The notes under the pieces were generated by a model. It saw only the letters and a list, made by a program, of their open reading frames with translations. It ran no database searches and was not told where the DNA came from. Position numbers and translations under genes: made by a program. DNA of 64,000 bases from Flavobacteriales bacterium UBA5081 (lineage in GTDB: Bacteria; Bacteroidota; Bacteroidia; Flavobacteriales_E; Vicingaceae), in contig DIAJ01000033.1 of assembly GCA_002415785.1 (NCBI GenBank), forward strand, positions 191,180 through 255,179, given 5' to 3'. This document shows positions 7,525 through 16,724 of the stretch, in pieces. Numbering within the stretch: position 1 is the stretch's first letter; every line of letters starts with the position of its first letter.

Positions 7525-8092
7525 TTTGTTTGGCACTTTTTTGTTTTAGTAAGTAAGCAGGAAGCAAGTAAGACAAAACAGTTGCTATTATTAAAATTAT
7601 CAATTGCAAATCGAATGGGGCATAGAAAGCAATTGAGCCTAATAACCAACAAATTACTCCGCCAATCATTAGTGGTTTGAACTTGATAATACCTCCACTT
7701 ACAAAAGTACCCAAGCCATACAATAGAATAATAATGGGATAAGCCTTCTGAGGACCTATTTTAGCCATGCCGAATAATACCATTAATAATGTAATTACAA
7801 AACCCAACCACAAATAGTTCAGAGCAGACTCTACATAAGTCTTTACTCTTCTGTTCTTATTCATCCGATAGCCTACAATCATAGAAATTACTCCACCCAA
7901 AGGCATTAAAATAATCCAAGGTAACCAGTGCATTTCATAATTTGTGTAGCTAAGTAAAACATAATTGCTAGATGCAGCTATAATTACTAACCAGCCCCAC
8001 AAAAGGTAAAAAACACTTCCTTCTGAAAGATTCCCTTTGGCATTCGCTATCATTCCTTCGATTACCTTAAATTGATTTTCTTTTGATTCCAT
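7517..8092 (-). CDS. Multi-pass membrane protein, partner of the winged-helix regulator
   Basis: A 191-residue integral membrane protein with about six helices (residues about 28-47, 55-75, 90-108, 114-132, 138-155 and 160-182), preceded by a soluble N terminus MESKENQFKVIEGMIANAKG. It has no catalytic motif that I recognise. Pairs of this kind of membrane protein with an HTH_34 regulator are common in Bacteroidota, but the function is unknown. Its stop codon overlaps the regulator start. A good promoter lies 24 bp upstream, leaving a short 5' leader. Confidence 0.8.
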   Translation of the reverse strand: MESKENQFKVIEGMIANAKGNLSEGSVFYLLWGWLVIIAASSNYVLLSYTNYEMHWLPWIILMPLGGVISMIVGYRMNKNRRVKTYVESALNYLWLGFVITLLMVLFGMAKIGPQKAYPIIILLYGLGTFVSGGIIKFKPLMIGGVICWLLGSIAFYAPFDLQLIILIIATVLSYLLPAYLLKQKSAKQNV

Positions 8093-8115
8093 AATATTTA
8101 TTTATAAATTTATTG

Positions 8116-8147
8116 CAAATATAAATTAGTTTACAATATAAACCAAA
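8116..8147 (-). promoter_or_regulatory. Bacteroidota-type promoter for the membrane protein/regulator pair
   Basis: On the minus strand TTTG (8147-8144) is followed after 20 bp by TATATTTG (8123-8116), matching the Bacteroidota consensus of TTTG, about 19-21 bp, then TAnnTTTG. Transcription would begin about 15 bp before the ATG at 8092. Confidence 0.65.
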
Positions 8148-8158
8148 TTTGCAAAAAT

Positions 8159-8180
8159 AAAACCCACCGAAGTGAGTTTT
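8159..8180 (-). terminator. Rho-independent terminator of sucC
   Basis: On the minus strand AAAACTCAC, a TTCG tetraloop and GTGGGTTTT form a stable hairpin followed by ATTTTT, 19 bp after the sucC stop codon. Confidence 0.75.
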
Positions 8181-8198
8181 ATTTTTATCTTCTAATAA

Positions 8199-9389
8199 TT
8201 AAGCTAATACTTCTTTCACCTTATCGGCAGCTTCTTGCAGTAAGATTGCTGAATGTACTTTTAAGCCTGAATCATCGATAATTTTCTTTGCTTCTTCAGC
8301 GTTTGTTCCCTGTAAACGCACAATAATTGGTACCGGAATGTCGCCAATGTTTTTGTAAGCATCAACAACACCTTGTGCAACACGGTCGCAGCGAACAATA
8401 CCGCCAAATATATTTACTAAGATAGCTTCAACGTTCTCATCCTTTAAAATAATTCTAAAAGCTTTTTCAACTCTTTCAGCATTAGCTGTACCTCCAACAT
8501 CTAAAAAGTTAGCCGGATTACCTCCGCTTAATTTAATAATGTCCATGGTTGCCATTGCCAAACCGGCTCCGTTAACCATACAGCCAACGTTACCATCTAA
8601 GTTCACGAAGTTCAAACCGGCTTCACCTGCTTCAACTTCTGTAGCATCCTCTTCACGCTTATCACGCATTTCAGCTAAATCTTTGTGACGGTACAATGCA
8701 TTATCGTCTAAAGTAACCTTAGAGTCAACTGCAATAATTTTATCGTCTGATGTTTTTAAAACAGGATTAATTTCAAAAAGACTTGAATCTATATTCTCAT
8801 AAGCTTTGTAAAGGGCAAAAACAAATTTTACCATTTCTTTAAAAGCCTGACCTGACAAACCTAAGTTAAAAGCAATTTTTCTAGCTTGAAAGCCTTGTAG
8901 CCCTACAGCAGGGTCAATTTCTTCATGAAAAATTAAGTGTGGTGTCTCTTCAGCTACTTGCTCAATGTCCATTCCTCCTTCAGTAGAATACATAATCATA
9001 TTTCTACCGGTAGCTCTGTTAAGCAATACACTCATATAGTATTCTTCAGGTTCGCTATCGCCGGGATAGTAAACATCTTGAGCGACCAAAACTTGATGAA
9101 CTTTTTTCCCTTCTGCTGAAGTTTGAGGAGTTACCAACTGCATTCCGATAATATCGCCGGCAATCTTTTTAACATCATCGAGTGATTTTGCCAATTTAAC
9201 TCCACCGCCTTTTCCGCGACCACCGGCATGAATTTGAGCTTTAATCACCCACCAATCAGTACCGGTTTGCTCGTTTAACTTTTTAGCTGCCTCAACTGCC
9301 TCTTCAGGACTTTGTGCTACTATCCCTTCTTGGATGGCAACGCCAAAGCTTTTTAATGTTTCTTTTGCTTGATATTCGTGAATATTCAT
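8199..9389 (-). CDS. sucC: Succinyl-CoA synthetase beta subunit (ADP-forming)
   Basis: A 396-residue ATP-grasp enzyme of the TCA cycle. With the alpha subunit SucD it converts succinyl-CoA to succinate with formation of ATP. The N terminus MNIHEYQAKETLKSFGVAIQ, the glycine-rich IHAGGRGKGGGVKLA nucleotide-binding segment, LFEINPVL, and NGAGLAMATMDIIKLSGG with GGTANAERV are all characteristic, and length is normal. sucD is not adjacent; in Bacteroidota the two genes are often separated. The gene is probably monocistronic: it is followed by a hairpin terminator, and a TACTTTTG -7-like element lies about 40 bp upstream of its start, without a well-spaced -33 partner. Confidence 0.97.
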   Translation of the reverse strand: MNIHEYQAKETLKSFGVAIQEGIVAQSPEEAVEAAKKLNEQTGTDWWVIKAQIHAGGRGKGGGVKLAKSLDDVKKIAGDIIGMQLVTPQTSAEGKKVHQVLVAQDVYYPGDSEPEEYYMSVLLNRATGRNMIMYSTEGGMDIEQVAEETPHLIFHEEIDPAVGLQGFQARKIAFNLGLSGQAFKEMVKFVFALYKAYENIDSSLFEINPVLKTSDDKIIAVDSKVTLDDNALYRHKDLAEMRDKREEDATEVEAGEAGLNFVNLDGNVGCMVNGAGLAMATMDIIKLSGGNPANFLDVGGTANAERVEKAFRIILKDENVEAILVNIFGGIVRCDRVAQGVVDAYKNIGDIPVPIIVRLQGTNAEEAKKIIDDSGLKVHSAILLQEAADKVKEVLA

Positions 9390-9509
9390 TCGAAATATTT
9401 TTATGTTCAGAATTGAGCTTCAAAAGTAGTTTTTTTGCAGTCAATTTAAAAGCAATCTTTTCAATCAAATTGAGAAATTAGATTAAATTCGCCAAAAAGC
9501 AGTAAAATA

Positions 9510-10163
9510 ATGATAAAGGCAGTTAATATACACAAGAAGTTTGGAGATTTAGAGGTATTAAAAGGAGTAAACTTGGAGGTGAAGCAAGGTGAGATTATCT
9601 CAATAGTTGGCAGTTCCGGTGCCGGAAAAACTACTTTCCTTCAACTTTTGGGCACACTTGATCAGGCCAACGAAGGACAAATTCTCTATGAGGATGTCGA
9701 CATTACTAAACTAAACACCAATAAGCTCGCACAGTTTCGAAACGAAAACATTGGCTTTGTTTTTCAGTTCCATCACTTATTACCGGAATTTACTGCTTTA
9801 GAAAATGTATGTATGCCTGCATTAATAAAAGGTGATAGCAAAAAAGAAGCTGAACAAAAGGCGAGACTACTCATGGAAAAGTTAGAAATTTCGCATCGAA
9901 AAGATCACAAACCCTCAGAGCTTTCAGGTGGAGAGCAACAAAGGGTTGCAACGGCAAGGGCTTTAATTAACAACCCAAAGGTAATTTTTGCCGATGAGCC
10001 TTCAGGCAATTTAGACTCTAAAAACGCTGAAAAGTTACACCAACTCTTCTTTGATTTACGCGAGCAATTCAATCAGACTTTTGTCATCGTTACTCACAAC
10101 GATGAATTAGCAAAAATGTGCGACAAGAAATACGAAATGGAGGATGGAAATGTTAAATTTTAA
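9510..10163 (+). CDS. lolD: ABC transporter ATP-binding protein, LolD type
   Basis: A 217-residue ATPase with Walker A GSSGAGKTT (residues 34-42), Q-loop in FVFQFHHLLPEF, signature LSGGEQQRVATARAL, Walker B VIFADEPSGNLD and the H-loop in VTHND. FQFHHLLPEFTALENVCMPA is the typical LolD wording. LolD powers release of lipoproteins from the inner membrane together with LolC/E-type permeases. No permease is adjacent; the nearest candidate is the FtsX-like gene at 17955. The same fold also serves MacB or FtsE-like exporters, so the lipoprotein role is inference from family resemblance. Confidence 0.85.
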   Translation: MIKAVNIHKKFGDLEVLKGVNLEVKQGEIISIVGSSGAGKTTFLQLLGTLDQANEGQILYEDVDITKLNTNKLAQFRNENIGFVFQFHHLLPEFTALENVCMPALIKGDSKKEAEQKARLLMEKLEISHRKDHKPSELSGGEQQRVATARALINNPKVIFADEPSGNLDSKNAEKLHQLFFDLREQFNQTFVIVTHNDELAKMCDKKYEMEDGNVKF

Positions 10164-10238
10164 AATTCTTAACTTTTAGTTAATTTATTTTTCTACTTTT
10201 GATAATTGATTAGGAAAGTAATAACCAAAAAATCATTT

Positions 10239-13200
10239 ATGAAACGATTAACTACACTTTTGTGTGCAATACTGGTTTCCTTTACCATTCATGCACAGAC
10301 CTTTTTAAGTCAAAATTTTACAACATTTACCAACGACAGTTTGCCTCCTTTGGCATCCGGTTGGAAAAACATTGACAGTTTAAATAACCCACCGGCTTTA
10401 GATTCAATTTGGCGGTTTGATAACCCTAACCCTAGACCTTTAAATGCCCCAATAGCACATCCTGCTGCAATTTTAGATAGTGACTATTTTGGGCCTAATG
10501 CATCTCAAGACGCCTACTTAATATCACCACCTTTTGATGCAAGTGCTGATTCGGTGGTAATCCTAGAGTTTGACCATTATTATCGTCATGCAGGCTCTAC
10601 AGCAGAGGTTCAGGTTTTTGATAGCTTAACTTGGCAAACTGTGGCAACTTATACTGCAAGCACTGCCGACCCTCAACATGAAGTAATTGATATTTCATCA
10701 ATTGCAGCAGGGGAGTCTTACGTGCAAATTCGTTTTCGATATACCGGCAGCTATGATTGGTACTGGATTGTTGACAACATTGTAGTTTATCAACCCGTCC
10801 CTGAAGATATTCGTGTGGTATCGGTAGATTCATTAAAAAACTCATGTAACCTTACTACAACAGAAACGATTACAGCAACATTTGAAAACATTAGTAACGA
10901 CACTTTAAATAGTGTGCCACTTAACTACAGAATCAATGGAGGTTCCATTGTAGCCGAAACTTATACCGGACAAGTTTTACCCAATGATATTATCACCTAT
11001 ACGTTTAACAACACAGCTGATTTCTCTGCTGTAGGTAGTTATGATATTGAAGTATTTTCAACTGTAAGAAATGACATTAATTTTTTCAATGATACAGCTT
11101 ACGGAACTACAGTAAACAAACCAAGTTTTTCTACCTTCCCTTATTTTGAAGACTTTGAAAATGGCGCCGGAAGTTGGAGCGATGGTGGAACAAATAGCTC
11201 ATGGGAGTTAGGTGCGCCAAATGGCACAGTAATTAACTCAGCTTATAGTGGATCCAATTCGTGGGTAACCAACCTAAGAGGCAACTACAATAATAATGAA
11301 GAATCTTATGTTGTTAGTCCATGTTTTGATTTTACATCATTGTCACAACCTCAAATTAAAATGAGAATTTGGGTAGAGAGTGAAAACAGTTGGGATGGTG
11401 CAGTATTACAAGCTACTAAAGATGGCGGTCAAACTTGGCAAAAAGTAGGCGCATTTGGAGATCCTAACAACTGGTATAACGACAACTCTATAACCGGTTT
11501 GTCAAATATAGAACCATCAGAAGAAGGTTGGACAGGTGTTGTAGGAAACAATGGTACAGGCGCTTGGGTTCTAGCAGAACACGACCTAACAGGTCTTGCA
11601 GGTGAGCCTTCAGTTGAACTAAGAATAGTATTCGGTTCAGATGGCTCTATTAATACATACGATGGATTTGCATTTGATGATGTAATCATTCAAGAAGCAC
11701 CTGCCAATGATGCAGGCGTAATTAGTCTTATTCAACCAACTACAAATTGCGGTTTGGGTACAAACGATACTGCTAGTATTTCAATTGTTAACTATGGTAC
11801 AGCAAGTATCTCTAACTTTCCTGTTTATATATCTCTAAATGGTGCACCGGCTATAGTTGATACAGTAACCTCAACCATTTTGCCTGGAGACACCATTACA
11901 TTTACTTTTGACTCTACTCTTAATCTTTCCACACCAGGAAGCTATACTTTTAGAGTATATAGTGGTTTATCGGCTGATGGGAATGTAACTAATGATACAA
12001 TTTTTAGAACAATCGATAATATTCCTGTAATAAACACATTACCTTATAATGAAGATTTTGATGCTAGTGCAGGCGGATGGACTAGTTACGGAACAAATTC
12101 ATCATGGGCACATGGTATCCCGGCAGGTACAAATATATCAGCTGCTGCAAGTGCATCAAATGCATGGGTTACTAATCTAAATGGAGACTATAATAATAGT
12201 GAACTTTCTTATTTGGAGTCTCCATGCTTTGATTTTTCATCCTATTCAGCAGATCCCATATTATACTTCTCTCATATATTCGAAACAGAGCCTTGTTGCG
12301 ATGAAGGTTGGATAGAATACTCTATTGATGCAGGGGTAAGCTGGACTAAACTCATTGATAATGGAGGTGCCCAAGAATGGTACAATGACTTAGGAAATCA
12401 ATGGTGGGATAATACTTCATCAATGGGTACAGGAGTCTGGGTAAATGCTGAGAACAGCCTAACTGGTTTAGCAGGAGAACCTAGTGTTAAAATTAGATTT
12501 GTATTTAGCTCTGATGGCTCTGTTACGGAAGAAGGTTTCGGAGTAGATGATATTAGTATTCAACTTCCGCCACCTTATAACTTAAAAGCAATTCAATTAG
12601 TTAGCCCTTCTAGTGACAATGGTTGTGGATATACTTCTGCTGATTCAGTAAGGTTTGCATTCACTAATATTGGAAGTGCTTATGCTACTAATTTTGATTT
12701 AGGGTACATTATTAATGGAGCGAGTCCGGTTACTGAAACCTTTGCTGATACAATTTTCCCAGGAGATACAATTGTTTATACATTTGACTCAACGGCCAAT
12801 CTTTCAGCAATAAACACTTATGGTTTTGATGTATTTACTGCGCTAGGTATTGACATTGATCCTACAAATGATACAATTTCCGACTCAGTAACACATAGAC
12901 CCACAGTAACACTTCCATTCACAGATGATTTTGAAACAGGTGTTGCAAATCCTGCATTCAGCTTTATTACCAATCCAGAATCTAATGTGATGGTTAGAGC
13001 CGGAGCTGCAAATAATAGTTTGTTTGGATTAGCTTTAGAGGGTCGTTCAGCAACGAATTACATCACACCAAATGCAACGAATGTTTGGACAACAAACCCT
13101 GAACATTTTGCCGCTGCTAAGTTTTGTGTTGATTTAACTTCTGCTGCAGGAGCAGAATTAGTTTATGACCTTCAACAAGGTTATAACTATAACGATTTTT

Positions 13201-16200
13201 ACACCAACTTTAGAATAACGGTAAATGGCACTCAAGTAGGCCCTACACATCGACCAAGTGGAGCCACTACACCTTGGCAAACGATTACTGAAAGTTTAAA
13301 TGCCTATGTTGGACAAGTGGTTGAAGTGGCTTTAGAGTCTATGGTAAAATATGATTCTATCACAGACAATAACTACAATTACGTTGATAACGTTATAGTA
13401 AGATTACCATTGAGCGATGATATTTCTATTTCAGAAATACTTCACCCGGTTGATGGATGTGGACTTCCAACAAATGATTCCGTAGTAGTTGAAATTTTAA
13501 ATGTAGGATCCTCACAAGCTTGTAATTTCCCTATCACTTTTGTTTTAAATAATGGTACTCCAGTAACTGAAACTTACAATGGATGTTTAAATCCGGGAGA
13601 TACATTAGTGTATACTTTCTTAGACTCTGTAGACCTTTCAACAGCGGGATCTTATAGTCTTACAACATACACATCACTTACGGGCGACTTAGACAATTCA
13701 AACGATACCGTGAGTGCAACAATCGAAAGTATACCTGTAATTTCAACTTTGCCTTATTTAGAAGGATTTGAAAGTGGTCAAGGTGGATGGGTTACTTATG
13801 GTGCAAACACTTCTTGGGCACATGGAACACCAGCAGGAACATTTATTACTTCGGCAGCATCCGGCAATAATGCTTGGGTTACAAATTTAACCGGAGATTA
13901 TAATAACAGTGAACTTTCGTATATAGAGTCACCGTGTATGGATTTCTCCTCCTTAACCTCTGACCCTGTCTTGTACTTTGATCATATTTATAACACGGAG
14001 TCATGTTGTGATGAAGGTTGGGTAGAGTTCTCAACAGATGCAGGTGCAACATGGACTAAACTTGTTGACAATGGGAATGCACAAGAGTGGTATAATGATG
14101 GATTTAATCAATGGTGGGATGGCAACTCATCTGCAGGCTCAGCAAACTGGGTAAATGCTTCAAATGTTCTTAGTGGCTTAGCAGGAGTCCCTGATGTAAA
14201 GATCAGATTTGTTTTCCAATCTGATGGGTCTGTTACTAATGATGGATTTGGTGTAGATAATATTAATATTATTGAGCAACCATCTGTAGACTTAGGAGCT
14301 TATGCATTAATCCGACCAACATCTGCTTGTGGTTTAACTGCGGCAGACACAATTGAGGTAAGTATATTCAACAATGGACTAAATACTGAAAACAATGTAC
14401 CCATTATTATAGTAATAAACGACACGTTAACGATAACAGATACATTGGCTTCAATCAATGTAGGAGATACCGTTGCTTTAACATTTGACTCTTTAATTAA
14501 TATGTCTAATACAGGTAATTATTCATTTAGAATTTACACAAGTGTAAATAATGATGGTAACCCAAGAAATGACACGATTTTAGCAAACGTTACACATATC
14601 CCTACCGTTTCATCTTACCCATATAATGAGGATTTCGAAGGTGGAAATGGTAGTTGGACTACTTACGGTGCTAACTCATCATGGGCACATGGAACACCTA
14701 ATGCCCCATTTATTACAAATGCAGCCGGTGGAAATAATGCTTGGGTTACAAATTTAACCGGAGATTATAATAACAGTGAGCTTTCATATTTAGAGTCACC
14801 ATGTATGGATTTTTCATCATTGTCATCTGATCCACTCTTAAACTTTGACTTTATTTACAATACTGAGTCATGTTGTGATGAGGGCTGGGTGGAATACTCA
14901 ATAGATGCAGGTGCAACTTGGACTAAACTGTTAGACAATGGTAATGCTTTAGAGTGGTACAATGACATAACCAATCAATGGTGGGATGGCAACTCTTCCG
15001 CAGGTGTAGGTAACTGGGTATCTGCCCAAGACACACTTGTTGGTCTTGCAGGTGAACCTGATGTTAAAATTAGATTTGTTTTCCAATCAGATGGATCAGT
15101 TACAAATGACGGTTTTGGTGTAGATAACATTTTCATCTTAGAACCTCCTTCAATTGACATTGCCGTAACGGAATTAATAACTCCTACTACGCAATGTGGT
15201 TTTAGCCTTACCGGTGATACAGTAAAAGTAAAAGTAAAAAACTTTGGTATTAATACAGTTGACACTATTCCACTTGGCTATATAGTTGATGGAGGAACTC
15301 CTGTAATAGATACCTCTTTTACAACTTTAGCACCAGGTGATAGTTTAATCTTCACATTTTCAACTACTGCCACTTTAGGTTCACCGGGTAGTTATTCGTT
15401 TGAGTTGTTCTCAGATGTACAAAATGACGGTAACTTCTTAAATGACTCTTTAAATGCTGATGTACTAAACTCTCAAATGTTAGTACCAACTACGGTTAAC
15501 TTTGATGATTTAGCTACACAACAAACGGATAGTTTTGAAAATGATTGGGTAGGAACATATAGTAGTGCTAACTACCAGTGGTATTCAAATATTGGAGGAA
15601 CAATATCCGGTTCAACAGGACCTGATTCTGATAACACTACCGGAAATGGAACGTTTATGTACACCGAAGCTTCTTCTCCTGCAGCTCAAGGTGATACCGC
15701 TTGGTTAACCTCTCCATGTATTGATTTATCAAACAGTATTGACCCTGCACTAGTGTTCTGGTATCACATGTATGGAGCAGACATTGACACACTAAGTGTT
15801 CAAATTGATTCTATGGGAACATGGGTTACAATTGATACTCTTATCGGTCAAAAACAAAGTGCCTCAACAGACCCTTATTTATCGGATACGATATCACTTG
15901 TTAATTTCAATAGTTTAACAAATACGAATATCAGATTCCAGATGGTAAGAGGTGCTGACTACTATGGCGATGTAGCCATCGATGATGTGGAGTTGGCTTC
16001 AATTCCGGTTGGTCTTAAGCATAAGCAACAAAAAGTTGATTTTAGCCATGAAGTAGTTGTTTATCCTAACCCAACGAACAACCATATTAATATTGAGTTT
16101 AATCAAGCTCCAAAGAACAATGTTGAGCTTGAGCTAATAAATATGGTTGGAAAAACTGTATATCAATCTGAAACTAGAAAAAACATTGAGCGAATTGACA

Positions 16201-16283
16201 TGAGTGGATTTGCAAAAGGTGTTTATTTATTAAGAATGACAAATAAAGAACAAACAGCTGTTAAACGCATTGTTTTACAATAA
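10239..16283 (+). CDS. Giant T9SS-secreted repeat protein with type A sorting domain
   Basis: A 2,014-residue secreted protein. I start at ATG 10239 because MKRLTTLLCAILVSFTIHAQ is a clean signal peptide; the upstream TTG adds eleven non-signal residues. The body is about six modules of 280-300 residues, each a MAM-like beta-sandwich (EDFEGGNGSWTTYGANSSW, often CCDEGWVEYSIDAGATW, WYND, GFGVDNI) followed by a CARDB-like domain (CGL..D, PGDTIVYTFDST, GSYSF, ND). Modules begin near 11145, 12047, 12922, 13756, 14626 and 15502. The last about 75 residues are a T9SS type A sorting domain (VYPNPTNNHINIEF to KGVYLLRMTN). Likely a surface adhesin or secreted binding protein. TACTTTTG at 10194-10201 could be its -7 element. 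Confidence 0.93.
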   Translation: MKRLTTLLCAILVSFTIHAQTFLSQNFTTFTNDSLPPLASGWKNIDSLNNPPALDSIWRFDNPNPRPLNAPIAHPAAILDSDYFGPNASQDAYLISPPFDASADSVVILEFDHYYRHAGSTAEVQVFDSLTWQTVATYTASTADPQHEVIDISSIAAGESYVQIRFRYTGSYDWYWIVDNIVVYQPVPEDIRVVSVDSLKNSCNLTTTETITATFENISNDTLNSVPLNYRINGGSIVAETYTGQVLPNDIITYTFNNTADFSAVGSYDIEVFSTVRNDINFFNDTAYGTTVNKPSFSTFPYFEDFENGAGSWSDGGTNSSWELGAPNGTVINSAYSGSNSWVTNLRGNYNNNEESYVVSPCFDFTSLSQPQIKMRIWVESENSWDGAVLQATKDGGQTWQKVGAFGDPNNWYNDNSITGLSNIEPSEEGWTGVVGNNGTGAWVLAEHDLTGLAGEPSVELRIVFGSDGSINTYDGFAFDDVIIQEAPANDAGVISLIQPTTNCGLGTNDTASISIVNYGTASISNFPVYISLNGAPAIVDTVTSTILPGDTITFTFDSTLNLSTPGSYTFRVYSGLSADGNVTNDTIFRTIDNIPVINTLPYNEDFDASAGGWTSYGTNSSWAHGIPAGTNISAAASASNAWVTNLNGDYNNSELSYLESPCFDFSSYSADPILYFSHIFETEPCCDEGWIEYSIDAGVSWTKLIDNGGAQEWYNDLGNQWWDNTSSMGTGVWVNAENSLTGLAGEPSVKIRFVFSSDGSVTEEGFGVDDISIQLPPPYNLKAIQLVSPSSDNGCGYTSADSVRFAFTNIGSAYATNFDLGYIINGASPVTETFADTIFPGDTIVYTFDSTANLSAINTYGFDVFTALGIDIDPTNDTISDSVTHRPTVTLPFTDDFETGVANPAFSFITNPESNVMVRAGAANNSLFGLALEGRSATNYITPNATNVWTTNPEHFAAAKFCVDLTSAAGAELVYDLQQGYNYNDFYTNFRITVNGTQVGPTHRPSGATTPWQTITESLNAYVGQVVEVALESMVKYDSITDNNYNYVDNVIVRLPLSDDISISEILHPVDGCGLPTNDSVVVEILNVGSSQACNFPITFVLNNGTPVTETYNGCLNPGDTLVYTFLDSVDLSTAGSYSLTTYTSLTGDLDNSNDTVSATIESIPVISTLPYLEGFESGQGGWVTYGANTSWAHGTPAGTFITSAASGNNAWVTNLTGDYNNSELSYIESPCMDFSSLTSDPVLYFDHIYNTESCCDEGWVEFSTDAGATWTKLVDNGNAQEWYNDGFNQWWDGNSSAGSANWVNASNVLSGLAGVPDVKIRFVFQSDGSVTNDGFGVDNINIIEQPSVDLGAYALIRPTSACGLTAADTIEVSIFNNGLNTENNVPIIIVINDTLTITDTLASINVGDTVALTFDSLINMSNTGNYSFRIYTSVNNDGNPRNDTILANVTHIPTVSSYPYNEDFEGGNGSWTTYGANSSWAHGTPNAPFITNAAGGNNAWVTNLTGDYNNSELSYLESPCMDFSSLSSDPLLNFDFIYNTESCCDEGWVEYSIDAGATWTKLLDNGNALEWYNDITNQWWDGNSSAGVGNWVSAQDTLVGLAGEPDVKIRFVFQSDGSVTNDGFGVDNIFILEPPSIDIAVTELITPTTQCGFSLTGDTVKVKVKNFGINTVDTIPLGYIVDGGTPVIDTSFTTLAPGDSLIFTFSTTATLGSPGSYSFELFSDVQNDGNFLNDSLNADVLNSQMLVPTTVNFDDLATQQTDSFENDWVGTYSSANYQWYSNIGGTISGSTGPDSDNTTGNGTFMYTEASSPAAQGDTAWLTSPCIDLSNSIDPALVFWYHMYGADIDTLSVQIDSMGTWVTIDTLIGQKQSASTDPYLSDTISLVNFNSLTNTNIRFQMVRGADYYGDVAIDDVELASIPVGLKHKQQKVDFSHEVVVYPNPTNNHINIEFNQAPKNNVELELINMVGKTVYQSETRKNIERIDMSGFAKGVYLLRMTNKEQTAVKRIVLQ

Positions 16284-16302
16284 GTCAATTTTTTAGTTAA
16301 TC

Positions 16303-16337
16303 AAAAAGGGAGTGGCAAAATGCTACTCCCTTTTTTT
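16303..16337 (+). terminator. Rho-independent terminator of the giant T9SS gene
   Basis: GGGAGTGGCA and TGCTACTCCC pair (one G-T) around AAA and are followed by seven T residues, about 20 bp after the stop codon. The A-run on the left arm could allow weak use from the other strand as well. Confidence 0.85.
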
Positions 16338-16724
16338 ATGTGTTTTGATTAATATTTAAAAAATTCAATGCAGCCTAGGTTGAAAGCAGAGGAGCTTTTC
16401 TTTAAGATTTTTCTTCAAAAACAATCCAACAAAATTTAATCATTACTCTATATCAGAAGCTGCGACTACAGTAAGCATAGATAATCAGGAAACAGTTTTA
16501 ACGGTTTAATTTTACTGTCGCATAAATGCTCCTTAAAAACCCTGCCTGGTCCGGTAGGCAGATACATCGGCATTGACCAATTGTGCCTTTGAAAATAGGT
16601 TTCAACATTTATTTATACGGTATTCCAAAGCTTAATTGGCATACAATATTAAACTAGACTAACACCAACAATTATAAGCACAATCCAACTAAATAATAAA
16701 CTTACCATCACTTGGTTAACTAAT
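16338..16724. other. Gene-free AT-rich gap
   Basis: About 390 bp between the terminator of the giant T9SS gene and the stop codon of the convergent NamZ-like gene. I find no reading frame with a plausible start and no tRNA. The only structured element is a GC-rich palindrome at 16542-16561; the rest is AT-rich sequence with scattered stop codons. Confidence 0.6.
16542..16561. repeat. GC-rich intergenic palindrome
   Basis: CTGCCT and AGGCAG are perfect 6-bp arms around GGTCCGGT, standing out in strongly AT-rich sequence. It resembles dispersed REP-like palindromes, but only one copy is seen in this window. Confidence 0.45.
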
